Below, in pieces: positions 11,284 through 24,405 of a stretch of DNA of 64,000 nucleotides (within the stretch, counting starts at the first letter, position 1; every line of letters starts with the position of its first letter). Source of the DNA: Margaritifera margaritifera. Its lineage: Eukaryota; Mollusca; Bivalvia; Unionida; Margaritiferidae. The notes beneath the pieces are model-generated. The model was not told the DNA's origin. It searched no databases and was given only the letters and a program-made list of their open reading frames with translations. The stretch is taken from NCBI GenBank assembly GCA_029931535.1, contig JAQPZY010001684.1, positions 6,541,501 to 6,605,500 of the forward strand. The letters run 5' to 3'. Position numbers and translations under genes: made by a program.

Positions 11284-13300
11284 TAATTCAGGCAAACATC
11301 ATCTCAATACGAATAACAATGTGAATCACACCCATACATTAAAGTTATGAAATAAGCACCGAACCCAGTAAAAATGCAATATTCATAGCTAGCATCGTTG
11401 TTCACTTATTTCAATTTCATGAATTATTTTAATACATAGCTTCACGGACTAACAAAATTGATTACAACAGTTTTCAAAGAAATATTTATTGAAGAAATGG
11501 ATTATATTGTACAATTTGAGTCTACTTTTATTTCAACTATATGTATAAAAGCTACTTTTTTTCTCGACCCCCCCCCCCCCCATTGCAGTTTTTTGATATA
11601 TTTATTGCTACCCTAAAGAACCTCACCAGGCCAAATGTTATCGATATATAGAGTAAATTGTAAAACAGATAAATATGCAGTCGCGATGGTGTACAGGTCA
11701 GACTGTTCACCATTTAGTCACAACTAAAAGTATGAACAATGGTTCGAGCCTTCGCTGAATCCTACGTTTTATTGTTATTTTATTATTATTTTATTATTTT
11801 TCTTTCTTTTCTCAGTGAACAATACAACGTTTCAACAATGTTATTTAATAGCTATGGCTATTTTTACGTTTTGGGCAGCATGATTTGCTGAACTTGCTGT
11901 AATGCTGCTTCAACGTTTTTGTCTCACGTCGTAAAATAACGTTCTTTCAACCACATGGAAACGTTCAAAAACTATTGAAAACACTGAAGAATGAAACCTA
12001 CTTTGTGTTTCTGAAACACCTATTGTAACGTGTCGGGAGTCAAGGCCAAATAAAATGGAATTGACGGACAGCTCAAACCTTTTTCATTTACTAGATGCCT
12101 CCAGTGTATTGTTGTGCCAACAAATGATGCTTTCACCACAAAAAGGTTTTATTTACATTATACTAGCACAAAACAAAACAAATGAATAGCCAACACAATT
12201 TAATCTGTTGCTTCCAGGCTTATGTATATTTCCAACACAAATTTGAGTGTTCAAAATGGCGAAATATCAAATTTGCAAATGTGTAGAATGATGTATATAA
12301 GAGAGGTGTGATAATCAAAGCATGTTAAAATGACCAAAATGATAGCAGTATTAATAAGCAGGTGAAAATAAGCCTGGATGTTAAATTAATCGTGATTCAC
12401 CTAATCTCTAGTTCAAATAATCCAAATTCCAATGCTAATCTTGCACAGAAAAATGATTTAGTGGTTACCGAAAATTATTCATGTAACGTACCGAATTGAT
12501 ACCGGATTTTGTGAGTCAAATCAAGGTTCGGTACCAGACTTTGGTGTATACTTTAGAGTTAAATTATAAATGTGATAGAGGCACAGTCTAGAACCGAATG
12601 GCAATAGTGTATCGCGTGTTGGATGCGACACAGCGTGTCGTTTTGAAGCAACACAGTGTGTCGTTGTGTCGTGTTGATTATTTGAACATCCAAATAATAC
12701 AAAAACTATAAAATGGATGGAAATTTGTGTTTTCAAAGTGATAAATATAACTGAGTAGGAAATTCGATCATGCCAATCGGAATACTGATTTTTCAATGGA
12801 TAGCAGACGTCCGTCACACACATTTCTCAATGAATTGTAAGTAGAATAAACATTGAACGTGAACAATTTCATCACACTGATGAAGAAAAATTATGAAATT
12901 ACATGAGTACTCAGTATAACCTTAACCCTGGAGAAAAATAGATACAATTGCTTATTTCTCTACTCAGAGTAGAATGTACTGTAAGTGAAGACAGTTTACA
13001 ATACTATCATGTACAAACTGGGCATCAAAAATATTTCCCCAGATGATGAATATTTGAACAAATTATTCATATATGAGATACATATGCAACAAAAAAAAAA
13101 AAAAGGAGACATTTCTTGTATAGAAAATTCATCTTTCAAAAACTGTTACAACAGTTAATATTATTTGCATTCGAAACAGAGGTACAAAACATTCTAACAT
13201 GAGGGGAATGTAAACATAGAAGGAGATTATTGTGACGAGGAAACACATCTACAGTAATTTCGTTTCGTTAAAAGCTTAAGATTTGATTTTAAATGTTAGT
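11276..13300. other. No recognisable gene
   Basis: AT-rich non-coding DNA with a poly(C) run at about 11570-11581 and a short 'cacag[ct]gtgtcgtt' near-repeat around 12630-12670. Nothing else recognised. Confidence 0.55.
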
Positions 13301-13317
13301 GGGTTTTGTTGCTCTAT

Positions 13318-14000
13318 CTAGCGTCTTAGTTTTTGGTCACGTGATCCCGCCTGTTGGGTATATATACGAGCCAACTGTGGTTGCGATGGATCGACGTAAA
13401 TGGCCGAATGGCCGCACACGTCGTTAATCCAACTAACAAACAAACGTTGCAATGGTTCGACGTAAATGGCCGAATGGCCGCACACGTCGTTAATCCAACT
13501 AACCAACGTTGCGATGGTGGTCACTCGCACATGACCAGATTGGTCGCACGCGAGTATAATCTAATTTCATCATCGTTGCGATGGTTTGATGTAGCCTGAA
13601 GACGTCCCTCTGAGCGAAGCAGTATAGCCACCCCGCAGGAACAAACACATTTGGCCGTAGTTCACCGAACAGGAAAAGGCAAGACCGGGAGATTCTAAAA
13701 GATAGGAAAGTCTTTCGTCGACCGGAGAAAAGGAGCTTCAAGGCCCATTCTAAGAGCACGGGAATCTTGTTGTTACGACTTCTCAGGAATACAGATTATA
13801 ACCGATGATTCGGCTTTTCTCTTTATTACGTCTTTGTTCGTCTCGCTGTCGATCTAGTAGGAGAGACGACCACGACTGCGGCCCAGTCGACGACCACGAC
13901 TGCGACCCAGTCTGCGATCCAGTAGACGACCCAGTCGTCGATCACGACTACACCCAGTCGACGACCACGACTGCGACCCAGTCGACGACCGTGGTTTAAC
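13318..14000. repeat. CpG-rich repeat patch: two 42-46 bp direct repeats plus a 'cgaccacgactgcgacccagt' array
   Basis: 'gacgtaaatggccgaatggc' plus its continuation occurs twice in tandem (about 13393-13435 and 13459-13501). Between 13860 and 13995 the word 'cgacgaccacgactgcg' and variants recur about five times. A 'ggtcacgtgatcccgcctg' stretch with a TATA-like 'tatatatacgag' precedes them, and 'cctgaagacgtccctctgag' lies at about 13597. Composition differs sharply from the AT-rich flanks, suggesting a mobile-element 5' region (LTR-like or Penelope-like UTR) or a young insertion. No reverse transcriptase lies beside it. Confidence 0.55.
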
Positions 14001-14204
14001 AAAAATGCGTAGATTTAAGGCTGATTTAGAGACCTTAGTCGTTGCATAATTTGATAGTTATTTTCAGCTTAATATGTATTCTCTCGTGCATATTAAGGCA
14101 AAATTTAACGTCCTTTTAAAAGTTCAAGCTATTCATAGTCACCTTCGGGAAGGATATATATGCCAAAATGTGACTGACAGGAAGAACATTTAGGTTTAGT
14201 GGGG

Positions 14205-14880
<676 letters not shown>

Positions 14881-15148
14881 GGAACTTTAGGGATAAATGC
14901 CCTGTATTTTTGTTTAAAATGATAAAGTGATGACTTCTGACTAAGTACAGAGATAACGTCGATAAAATAGTGGAGGAATGAGGGGAAGTGCTCACTGGAA
15001 CAAATACATTTGTATTAATATGTCTACTGTTTCAATTCTATTTTGCTTCCCTTCATTCTGGAGAACCACTTGATATAAAAAAAAGAAGGAATCCAAAAAA
15101 TAAATATACTATAAAGTGGCTCACAGGAAGGGTATTTAAGTTTAGCAA

Positions 15149-15388
15149 GGTGTAATGTACCGGAATATATCACATTTCTTTTTTGAACATCTGATACGAC
15201 TTGAGAATATACTAGACACAATATCTTAGATCGGTATGCCGACTGGAACATTTAATGGTATTTCAGTGACGTGGGAATAATGGCAGGGGCCATTTTTCTC
15301 GTTGGCATACCGATCTAAGATATTTTGTTTAGTAGATTCTTGAATCGTATCAGATGTAACAAAATGTGATATATTCGGGTAGATTTGA
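15149..15388. repeat. Inverted repeat, arms about 90 bp, loop about 55 bp
   Basis: Left arm about 15149-15243 and right arm about 15299-15388 are reverse complements with few mismatches, including the perfect 'ggcataccgatctaagata' stretch in the right arm. It lies immediately before copy B of the duplicated block, so the block's left end is itself inverted. Confidence 0.85.
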
Positions 15389-15457
15389 ACCTGTCAAACC
15401 CCAATATTGATTTTCCGTCTGCTTCCAGTCGGTGACTTGGACTACCTCTCTACCATG

Positions 15458-15491
<34 letters not shown>

Positions 15492-15637
15492 TAGGAGGGG
15501 CCACTTGGGGAACTTGCACTAAATATAAGAAACTCTATTTTACGTTTGATAATTTAAACAATAAAAAAATAACTGTTTTTCTGACAAATGTGCAACTAAT
15601 GCACACAAGCAACAGGTTAGTTATTTTCGAAACAGAA

Positions 15638-15727
<90 letters not shown>

Positions 15728-15975
15728 GACATCAAAGACATTGCAACATTAGGGACCAACTATTGAACTTTCGAGCCCTTAGGAAATCGCTATGGTGTAT
15801 ATCTTGTTACTGATAAAGGATTAACTTTAATTTCCTATACATTCAATATATAATTCAATAAAATTCATATAATGTCAAGAAAATCCTGGAAATAAATGTA
15901 TTAAATACGACAATAATTTATCCCCGCCCCCCCCCCCAAAAAAAAAGCACCATTTGATAATTATATTGAATTAGT
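15370..15975. repeat. Duplicated block, copy B, with (AC)n(AT)n
   Basis: Partner of copy A at 14205-14880. Includes (GT)n(GA)n at about 15459-15492, (AC)n at 15639-15661 and (TA)n at 15660-15725. Divergence from A is moderate, with many small indels. Confidence 0.85.
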
Positions 15976-16619
15976 AACAAAATAAGGTATAATGTAAGCT
16001 TCCCCCGCCAATACATACACAAAACCGCTTTGGTCGCCGATGTTCTGAACATTTGGCTTTCATTCTTAATTATAAACATAGCAACATCCGGCTATTACTA
16101 ACGTACAAAATGTCCGCACGGTTTTTGTGTGATTATATATGATTAAGAAATAAATCAATTGTTATTTTATAGCGATTCTGGCAGGATTTTGGCATGCAGG
16201 GCAGTCCTAAATATACAAATAAGTTACATTTCTTAATGAAAACGAAAATAGGTGTCAGAGGTAATCAACCGTACTTAACGTAAATATATACATAATTTAA
16301 ACAATGTTGCAAAACAAGAAGCCAGAATTGTACATAATATCATTGAATATTACACATATTGTGTGCAAATGCATAATTTTAGATGTATCATTTTCGGCAG
16401 TCAGCTTGAAAGGGGCTTATTAGCCGTGTCTATAATCCACAAAATTAGGTGCCATTACGGAGGAGAAAACTACTATCTTTCTAATGGTCGCTTTTGTTTA
16501 TTAAAAGCGGTCCTGGATAAGAATTAAATACATATTTAAAGAAGAGACATTGACTTCTTTTATCTGTATGAGTTTCATCTGAATCTGATTGGGGACCAAA
16601 ATCGGCCTTTATCAAACCA

Positions 16620-16830
16620 TGTCTTTTGAAAATGAAAATTGAAAAACCTAAATTGAAAATTTAAATTTAAAATAAACATTAATAAAATGAAGAAACAAAA
16701 CTGAAAATGAAAATCAAAAATTGAAAAATTGGAAAACAAATTTGAAAATGAAAATTGGAAAATTCAAATTGAAAGTGAGAATTGAAAAAAATAAATTTTA
16801 AAATGTAAAATTACAAGTAACAAGGTATAG
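16620..16830. repeat. Low-complexity A-rich 'gaaaatgaaaattgaaaa' tract
   Basis: Irregular tandem repetition of a roughly 12-18 bp A-rich word; no coding meaning. Confidence 0.7.
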
Positions 16831-16864
16831 TGTGATTTCATTCCCTTTCTTTTACATCCTGTCC

Positions 16865-17015
16865 TTGGTTAGTAGGTGTTATTGGCAACTCCAACGGCAT
16901 GTTGGATAGTTAGTGTGGAGTGTGTTTGATAGTAGATCACTGGGTGATGGTAACTCCAAACGTCGTGCTGATGGTATTGTGTTGGTATTGGATAGTAGAT
17001 AATAATAGTAATATT
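16865..17015 (-). repeat. 'Acacccagttatctactatcc' dispersed repeat, inverted copy
   Basis: The reverse complement contains 'cacgacgtttggagttacca' and 'cacccagtgatctactatca', nearly the same words as the plus-strand block at 49350-49595. Confidence 0.65.
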
Positions 17016-17408
17016 AGATAGTAATATTTTCTCTCCTCGCCTTCAATCTAGGACGACAAAATGTAACGTAAGCAAAATTCAAGTCAGTGTAGGGCTAGCA
17101 GAATTTTAACATTTATCTGAAACTGATGAAATTTGATATTGACCGAAAATACAAGAGACTGCCAGTATAGGTCGCAATTTTTAGTGAGAATCTTAAATTT
17201 AGGATAGCCCAAATTCTAAAACTCCCTCTCCTCTCTTTCACTACAACAAAGGATTTCTAAGGTGATGGTAGATGGAGGGTTTTACTGTGTTTATAAGGGG
17301 ATAACAGGGAGATAAGGGATTGGGAGGTTGATTTTGTTTATAAGGAATTCGAATTCTATTTGTATACCTCTTTCTTTTACATCATACCCCTGCCTTGTGT
17401 TAATAAGT

Positions 17409-17410
<2 letters not shown>

Positions 17411-17481
<71 letters not shown>
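17411..17481. repeat. (CT)n microsatellite
   Basis: About 35 uninterrupted CT units. Confidence 0.95.
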
Positions 17482-17484
<3 letters not shown>

Positions 17485-17590
17485 ATTCATGTGTTTATAT
17501 GGCAAAGAACTAGTAAGCAGTAATGTAAGTGCACAAACTGCATATAGAATGAACGGAAACAAACTTTTCATTTTCAAATTTTTTAAAATT

Positions 17591-17914
17591 TTTTTATTTC
17601 GAAAACACGGAGACGCTATAAACTAATAATATCCATACCTTGGCCTAACTGGCACATTCCGGTCATATGCCACGTGACTTTTTAGTCAGTGGCACTAACC
17701 ATGGAAGCTCTACCGGAAATAAGTAAATTTACACACGCTCGGAAAAACGGTAATTCTGAACTAATGTACATGAATGCCACATTTTTTTTTAACGATGATT
17801 AAATGAAGTAGATATAGTTGAACACTTTCTGTGGTTATTTGAATAGATTCTTACAAAATTATAACGAACGCGTTAAAATTCACGTTAAGGGCACGAAATA
17901 TGGCGGTTCGAGGA
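17591..17914. repeat. 325 bp direct duplication, copy 1
   Basis: Near-identical to 18397-18722. Shared stretches include 'ataatatccataccttggcc', 'cgctcggaaaaacggtaatt' and 'atgattaaatgaag'. About 90% identity by eye. Confidence 0.9.
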
Positions 17915-18396
17915 TAAACATTTCCAGTTTAAATTTTTCTTACGTTGTATAAAAATCCCACCTGATTAAAACCAAATGTTTTCATTGACTTTGCCGTTGT
18001 ATAAATTCCCAAAGTGGGTTTTCCTGTTCAAGATATGTAAACAAAGCCAAGATGTGATCAGCGGACCTATCTTTAGCATATAATACACAATTCAAGGCCA
18101 AAATGTCTGACACAAATAAGGCATTAGTGAAAATATAGATTTTGATTCTGATTTTTTTAAATTACATGAAATTACCTGTTTAAATCTCATTTTGTCTGAT
18201 TTTACTTGTTAAATACTTGCTGTCACTCTTAAAAAACGATGACGTCATTATCTCGAAACAAGCGCGTTCAGTTGCGAGAAACATGGCACAGGATTCAAAG
18301 ATATATACGAAATCAGGAGGTTGGACCGATATTCACCATGGACTTTTTCGTTTCAGTATTATTTCACTGGAAAGAGTAATATTTTTTAAAAAAATA

Positions 18397-18722
18397 TTTT
18401 TTATTTTAAAAACACGGAGATGATATAAACTAATAATATCCATACCTTGGCCTAACTGTTACAGTCAGGTCGTATGACACGTGACTTTTTAGTCAGTGAC
18501 ACGGACCATGGAAGCTCTTCCGGAGATAAGTAAACTTACGCACGCTCGGAAAAACGGTAATTCTGAACTAATGTACATGAATGCCAATTTTTTTTAACGA
18601 TGATTAAATGAAGATGATATAGTTGAACACTTTCTATGGTTATTTGAAAAGATTCTCACAATATTATAACGAACGTGTTACAATTCACGTAAAGGGCACG
18701 AACTATGGGGGTTCGAAAATAA
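18397..18722. repeat. 325 bp direct duplication, copy 2
   Basis: Second copy about 805 bp downstream of the first, same orientation. The ~480 bp in between shows no reverse transcriptase or integrase, so this may be solo-LTR-like or a plain local duplication. Confidence 0.9.
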
Positions 18723-20130
18723 TATCTGTAGAACGCTTCCGCAAGACTTCGACCCTTCGCCGTTTCTAGGCAACGAGTATGTGCACGCACACCGGAAACT
18801 TATATTCGGAATATGCTAAGGAGCGCAAACAATAAATGTTTTATGCATCAACTTGATTGTTCCAGGATTTGATTACGTCAGAAAAAAAGCACATCAGAGT
18901 AAGTTTGGTCCAGCTGAAGCAATTAGACTCAAATCTCTGTGACAGTGTCAGTATGGGCTGCCAACTATGTGAGATATTCTTGAAAATTTGACCTTAAATT
19001 CGGGGATCGACTGACCGGGGAACAGCTTCACAAAAGTACGTCACAAAGGTCATGTAGGCGTTCAATACCGACTATTTCAGTAATGGGTGTAATTTTGTAG
19101 CATTTGATTACACATACCTTTAAACCTTTAGATGGTGATTATTCATTTTATTTAGATCCTCATAGATCCATATTCGTCGGAAGGTAATTGTATACACGCC
19201 CCGAGAAATACATAAGACAAAAGCAATGTTAAAGTACGTTTACATTTTTGGACGAGGTCAGCCTAAAGGTTAGTCCTACAATGTAAGACGTCTACCCTGA
19301 TATTTATGTTGTCTGGGTGTGACACCCAAACTACATAACTATAAGGATGGACGTCATACACTGTAGAATTACCTAAAGGTGTGATCCAATACAACAGGAT
19401 TGAATGTCGTGCGCTGTCCTGTCACACCGAAAGCTTCGTATGTTGAAAAAAAATCGTACTACTCGGTTATTTGTTATGATTTGACCGGACGTCCTTTTTT
19501 CTTGACCCAGTTTAGTACAATTGTGAAAGTCCATATGATCAATAATTTTCGACTGGAAGGTTTTTGATGACATTTAAGGTGCAGAGTATTCAACAATCAT
19601 GATCAAATGGTTTTTATTTAAACCTTATTAGAATTAAATTTTAGAACATCAATTAATATTTAATTTAATATGAGTAAATGTGCCTACATGACTACATTGA
19701 CAGACACTCAAGGTATTTTGAAATATTTGGTTTCTATGAGTAATCTACATATATTTTTTGATTTATTTCAACCTCAGTATTACATATTTATAATTTTATT
19801 TTTCACCATATCCCTAGCATAATACAGCAGGAGGAACTCCAGAGTTCATATCTAACAATAGCATGGATTCAGTTACTAATGATGTCATAGCCTCGACATG
19901 TTCGAGGCTACGAAGTGATTCTATGTCTTGCAATAAAGCAAATAAAACTATCGACAAAGTCAAAAACAAGAATTGAGTAAAAAATATACTACCTAAGTAG
20001 AGTTATATTTGTAAGGAAGTTTGACTTATGATAAAGTTATTAAGCCAATAAAAGAAAAAATATATTGATATGTTTACACTAACCATACTTTGTCTGCCAT
20101 AACAGATATTGTGAGATTCTCGCGGTAATT
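18723..20130. other. Non-coding; one long palindrome and a small hairpin
   Basis: Holds the palindrome at 19269-19372 and a small perfect hairpin 'tagcctcg...cgaggcta' near 19889-19911. No gene seen. Confidence 0.6.
19269..19372. repeat. Near-perfect ~100 bp palindrome (fold-back MITE-like)
   Basis: The sequence folds back on itself around 'gggtgtgacaccc' (about 19315-19327). The arms pair 'tacaatgtaagacgtc' with 'gacgtcatacactgta' and continue inward through the 'acataa/ttatgt' region with few mismatches. Confidence 0.85.
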
Positions 20131-20187
20131 CATTTGCCAAATAAGTCTTGCTTTACCATATTAGGATGTTGTATGCTACGTTATTAT

Positions 20188-20358
20188 TGTTGCAGGACAA
20201 AGCACGCGAACAGCAAGAATTTATACTTGCATTACCAATTTTTGTTGAGAAAAGGCAAAGGGTATGACAGGAAAAGCTTGCAAGCTAATATTAAACTAAA
20301 GTGCACAGATAAAACTATGAAAGATGTCATAGACGAGGAATTTGGGGTACATCTAACT
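20188..20358 (+). pseudogene. Exon piece of an unrecognised gene, 5' side of a transposon insertion
   Basis: Follows a possible 3' splice site ('attgttgcag' just before 20197). The frame, rich in Lys, reads 'LRKGKGYDRKSLQANIK' and 'MKDVIDEEFGVHLT', then is cut by the element starting at 20359. If the element and one target duplication are left out, the same frame continues at 21913 with 'PESNSRKFLC' and then a stop, with Cys-x2-Cys spacing across that stop. This pattern (Lys-rich segment, '...FGV.LTPE', then a CxxC pair) recalls an uncharacterised zinc-binding protein family that is amplified in molluscs and cnidarians. That match is from memory and weak. Confidence 0.5.
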
Positions 20359-21901
20359 AGGGGTGAAATGATTCATCTATATATCAATGCATCAATACTT
20401 CTGCAATATCGATACACATATCGATACAAGAGGTGAAGAATTGGTACAAAACGATAATTACCTGATACAAGTTACTTTAATCTTCAGCAGTCATGAATAA
20501 TTATTGCTCATTTGCCTTTTTATTCTTTAGATTGAGAATTCATTTGAGACAGCCATCACAGGCACATGCACTCATTTTTGTCAGTGGAAAAGAAAAACTA
20601 TTGACAACACTCACTTGCCTTCTACATGTTAACACAAGGTGACGTGGTTTGAAATATGTCTACCCCACCCCTCATCAGTTCCTTGCTAATTATTTTATCT
20701 CGTCAGCAGGTTTAGCCACTGATAACAGACATCAACGTCAAGGAGGCATTCCAAACTTGTTCCCCATGTATGATTGAGGTACTTTACTGATCATTTAATA
20801 AACACTTTTATGTGAAGTTTCTCTGTAGCTTCGTATCTTATCTACTTGGATCAAATTTGAAGACTACACTTCTGGTGTGTCATGCAGTGAAATATGTTAT
20901 ATTCAGTTCAGAAAGGTAGTTGTTGTTTGTTCCAGTCCAGAGTAAATAATAACTACCAATCAGAACTGAATGTAGTTTATTCACTGCATGACACACTGGA
21001 ACTGTTGGCATCCAAACTCAATCCAAGTAGATACAAAGCAACAGACAAACTATGCGCAAAAGGGTTATTAAATAATCTGTAAAGTACTTAAATCATACAT
21101 TGGGAACAAGTTTTAGATGTCTCTGTTTACGTTGATATATGTAATTAGTGACTGAACGTGCCAATGGATTAAATAAAATGAGCACAGAAACAAAGGGAGG
21201 GGGGCCAGATTTAAAACGGCAGAATTTGTCACCTTGTTAATTTGTGGAAGGGGAGTGGATGTTGTCGTTAGCTTTCCTTGTTCACTAGCTGAAACAAGTG
21301 CCCCTGGCCATGTCAATTGTTTTGCATATGCAGGAAGTACAATGTGATGAATATGGTTATTAGTCATCTCCCCTCCCATACCTGGACTTGTTATAGATAG
21401 GAGTTTCCTTGCAGAAGGAAATTGCACTGTTTCTTCTGTTTTGAAGATAACACCATAATGTATTCCAAATTTAAGTGAAGACATGAAATTGGTAATACTG
21501 TAAGATGTTTTTAAAGTATTCATGCAGTGCAAAACAAAGGGCATGGTGACCAAGATGAGTCATGCATCTGATCAAATGGACGATCCTGAAATGGCTTAAA
21601 AGGTTGCATTAAAATCACTAACAAATAACAGGTAGTCTGTTTGGGAGTACATGTATTTTTTTATCTTGTCAAGAATGAGAATAGCATATGAACAGATGAA
21701 AAGTCTATGTTTGTCTGCAATCTGCATAATGGAAATACAACCAATATGTCGACACATATAAAATCACACCACTCTACCACTGACAGATCTTCTAAAGATT
21801 AAAACATCATCAAGTTGATATGTGTATCGATAATGTATCATATCATAGGCTGTGTATTGTGAATTGTATCGGTACATGGCACAGGTGTATCATTTCACCC
21901 A
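20359..21901. mobile_element. 1.54 kb fold-back DNA transposon with 11 bp target-site duplication
   Basis: Termini are inverted: left 'ggggtgaaatgattca', right (reverse complement) 'gggtgaaatgatacac'. Both sides are flanked by the same 11 bp 'tacatctaact' (20348-20358 and 21902-21912). Inside, a very long imperfect inverted repeat pairs 20640-20925 with 20945-21230, including 'aacttgttcc' (20755) with 'ggaacaagtt' (21104). No transposase is recognised. Long inverted repeats, G-rich ends and a 9-11 bp duplication fit Mutator-like (MULE) non-autonomous or foldback elements; the superfamily call is inference. Confidence 0.85.
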
Positions 21902-21912
21902 TACATCTAACT

Positions 21913-22122
21913 CCTGAATCAAACAGCAGAAAGTTTTTATGTTAAAATTGCTCGTGGACTGTAGGTGACCATGGCCAAGTCCAGTGAAGCTACAGGTGAG
22001 GCTGCCCAAAAATTGGAAGATACATGTGCAGTCTGGATATTTAAGAAATTAAAGAGTTGTGGAGTCCCTACCCAACTCTTAAGACCCGTCAAGAGACAGA
22101 GAGTGATATTGCCAGAAAAGGT
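21913..22122 (+). pseudogene. Continuation of the interrupted exon plus downstream exon piece
   Basis: The first ten codons continue the frame lost at 20358. After a stop and a probable frameshift, 'AAQKLEDTCAVWIFKKLKS' and 'LRPVKRQRVILPEK' read out to a good 5' splice site 'aaag|gtatgt' at about 22122. A short downstream piece (about 22533-22587, after a 'ttttttttcag' acceptor) is open in one frame as 'LVEGINSIANKSSLRHK' and ends at 'aag|gtaaaa', but its phase does not match. No function assigned. Confidence 0.45.
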
Positions 22123-22626
22123 ATGTATTACATTTTTTAAAAATAAATTATTTAAGAACTATTACTTCTCGTGAGCTAATAGAAACTTCAAAGGAACACA
22201 AGCATGGCTAAAACAATACCTTTTGTTTGCACATGCGTTCATGCATATATTACTATTCATGTAATTATATATTGGTTATCCAGCTACATATTCAGACAGG
22301 AACAACTGATACATTTCTGTTCTCTGCCCATAATCTTTTACCCCCAGAAGCATCCTACTGAGTGAAATGTACCAACAGAAGATAATTAAAATATTCTATT
22401 GAAAGTATGACATTCAGTAATATATATATTTATATGTGTGCCTTCATAAAAAACATAAACAAAAAACTGGCTAATTGTCTTTCTGCTGATTGTTGCAATC
22501 TTTAGTATATGTACATATACATTTTTTTTCAGGGCTTGTTGAAGGCATCAATAGTATTGCCAATAAATCATCTTTGAGGCACAAGGTAAAATTTGGCTTT
22601 TTATCTTCCACTTTCAAATAGTTCCT

Positions 22627-24021
22627 CAGGGTTCTCCACAGGATGTTGAAAGTTGCAGTCTAAGACTGCTTCCTTGAAAAAAAGTTGCAGTCCCAGCAGT
22701 AAAACTTGCAGTCCCAGCACTAAAACTTGCAGTCCCAATAACGATACTTTTTTTCCCATGTAATAATTTAGAACATGATGAATGTATTGTTGTCACCAAT
22801 ATATATTTCATCAGATTACTAATGCTCATTCATTGGGAAATATTTAGTATTATAAGAAATGAATGAAAAATTAAGGCAGTTCATAACTGTGATAATTGTG
22901 ATTGTTTATGATGTTACAACTATAACAATTTTCAATGCCTTTACTTTGCCATTCTCTAATTTTGTGTGCAGCAAGAAGGAATCAAGGAAGAAATTGCACT
23001 TTCTTTTCTATATTAATTTATTTAATTAGCTTAATTCCATTTAAATTAATCAATTTTCCAGGACACTGGAAGAAGAAACAAATGACTAGATTCCATTCAC
23101 ATTTTTCATTTCATCTTTAAGCAAAACAGCATACTACATTCACTTTTTTCTTAAACAAAGTTAAATATTTCTCCACTGTTTGGTTTAAGATCAAAATCCT
23201 AAGTTCTGGACCTTCATCAATTTCATTACAGTTTTCTTGATTTAAACGTCCATAGAAGTTCATTGTTCCTTGGGTTGCCATTGCACTATTCCTTCCACAG
23301 TCGCGATACCATGTGCATAAAGCTAATAATATTCCATTGTTTTCTCGATTTTCGGCCCATGGGAATGTCCTATTGCATGATTAATTCCACGAATCTCTCA
23401 GTCTCCTTGGCGTTCTGTTTTCTGTATCAATAGAAGATGCATCTACTAATTTCTGTCAGCTAGTCTTGCGAGAATCATGCTTATCTACAGCCTTACGCTT
23501 GGCACCAAAGAAATTATGTAAAGTTGTTATCAGAATAGTGCACATATGATAATCACTTGAAAACGAAGGTATACATGATGCCGAAAAGCAGCTGATTTTA
23601 TATTGATTAACATGAGAGTTTGTATTCCTCTGACACACAAAATAAATCCTAAAGTCTTGGCACTATTTTTCTAAATATGGTATATGGTAACATGCAAATG
23701 TTCCAGACATCACATAAGGATTTTTAATATGATGGATTAAAACTGTGCACAGGCAATCAACTAACAGGTCTCTTAATCTCCTTGTCTGCTAAGGTCTAAC
23801 CTGTGCAGCTTTACTTAATGCCATTAAAATCACTTGAACTTTGTTTGATTTCTCGCACACTAAATGATTGATACTCGCTTTGTAAAAACGAATCAAATAA
23901 ACGAGAATTTCGCTGCAAAAAAAGCTTGCATACAGAGGACTAAGCTGTTGGAATTTTCATGCATCCAAAAATAAAAAGTATGCATACTTTTATGCAGATA
24001 TTTGTGTCCCGGAGAACCCTG
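22627..24021. mobile_element. 1.4 kb hAT-like non-autonomous element
   Basis: Terminal inverted repeats 'cagggttctcc' at 22627 and 'ggagaaccctg' ending at 24021. The 7 bp 'agttcct' directly flanks both sides (22620-22626, 24022-24028). CAGGG-type ends and a 7-8 bp duplication fit hAT elements. Inside, 'gttgcagtcccagca' words repeat near 22665-22740. A minus-strand frame at 23456-23638 is unrecognised. No intact transposase. Confidence 0.8.
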
Positions 24022-24405
24022 AGTTCCTTATAGATCACGTTTTATTGACATAGTGCAATATACATGTTATAAATTATTGTTCTAGCACCAGATAAAAGAT
24101 AAAGTTATCTGTTATTTTATGTTTTCACCTTGCAAAATTTGTAAACTAAAAAATGGTAAATTTAGAGTTGTGTAACATGATGTATGTGTTCCTGCTCATA
24201 ACTCTATGGTGTTACTACTCAGAATATACATTGCAATATGAAAACTATGCTTGTTGAATAAAATGATGTTGTGAATGTTAGACAATCAATTCTTTAATGT
24301 ATATGCAAATATATTTATATGTAGTTCCATGCTGAGTTTATTTATATATTCTTTATGGTGGTCATCTCAATAATTTCCAAGTTATGATAAAGTAACAATT
24401 TTTAG

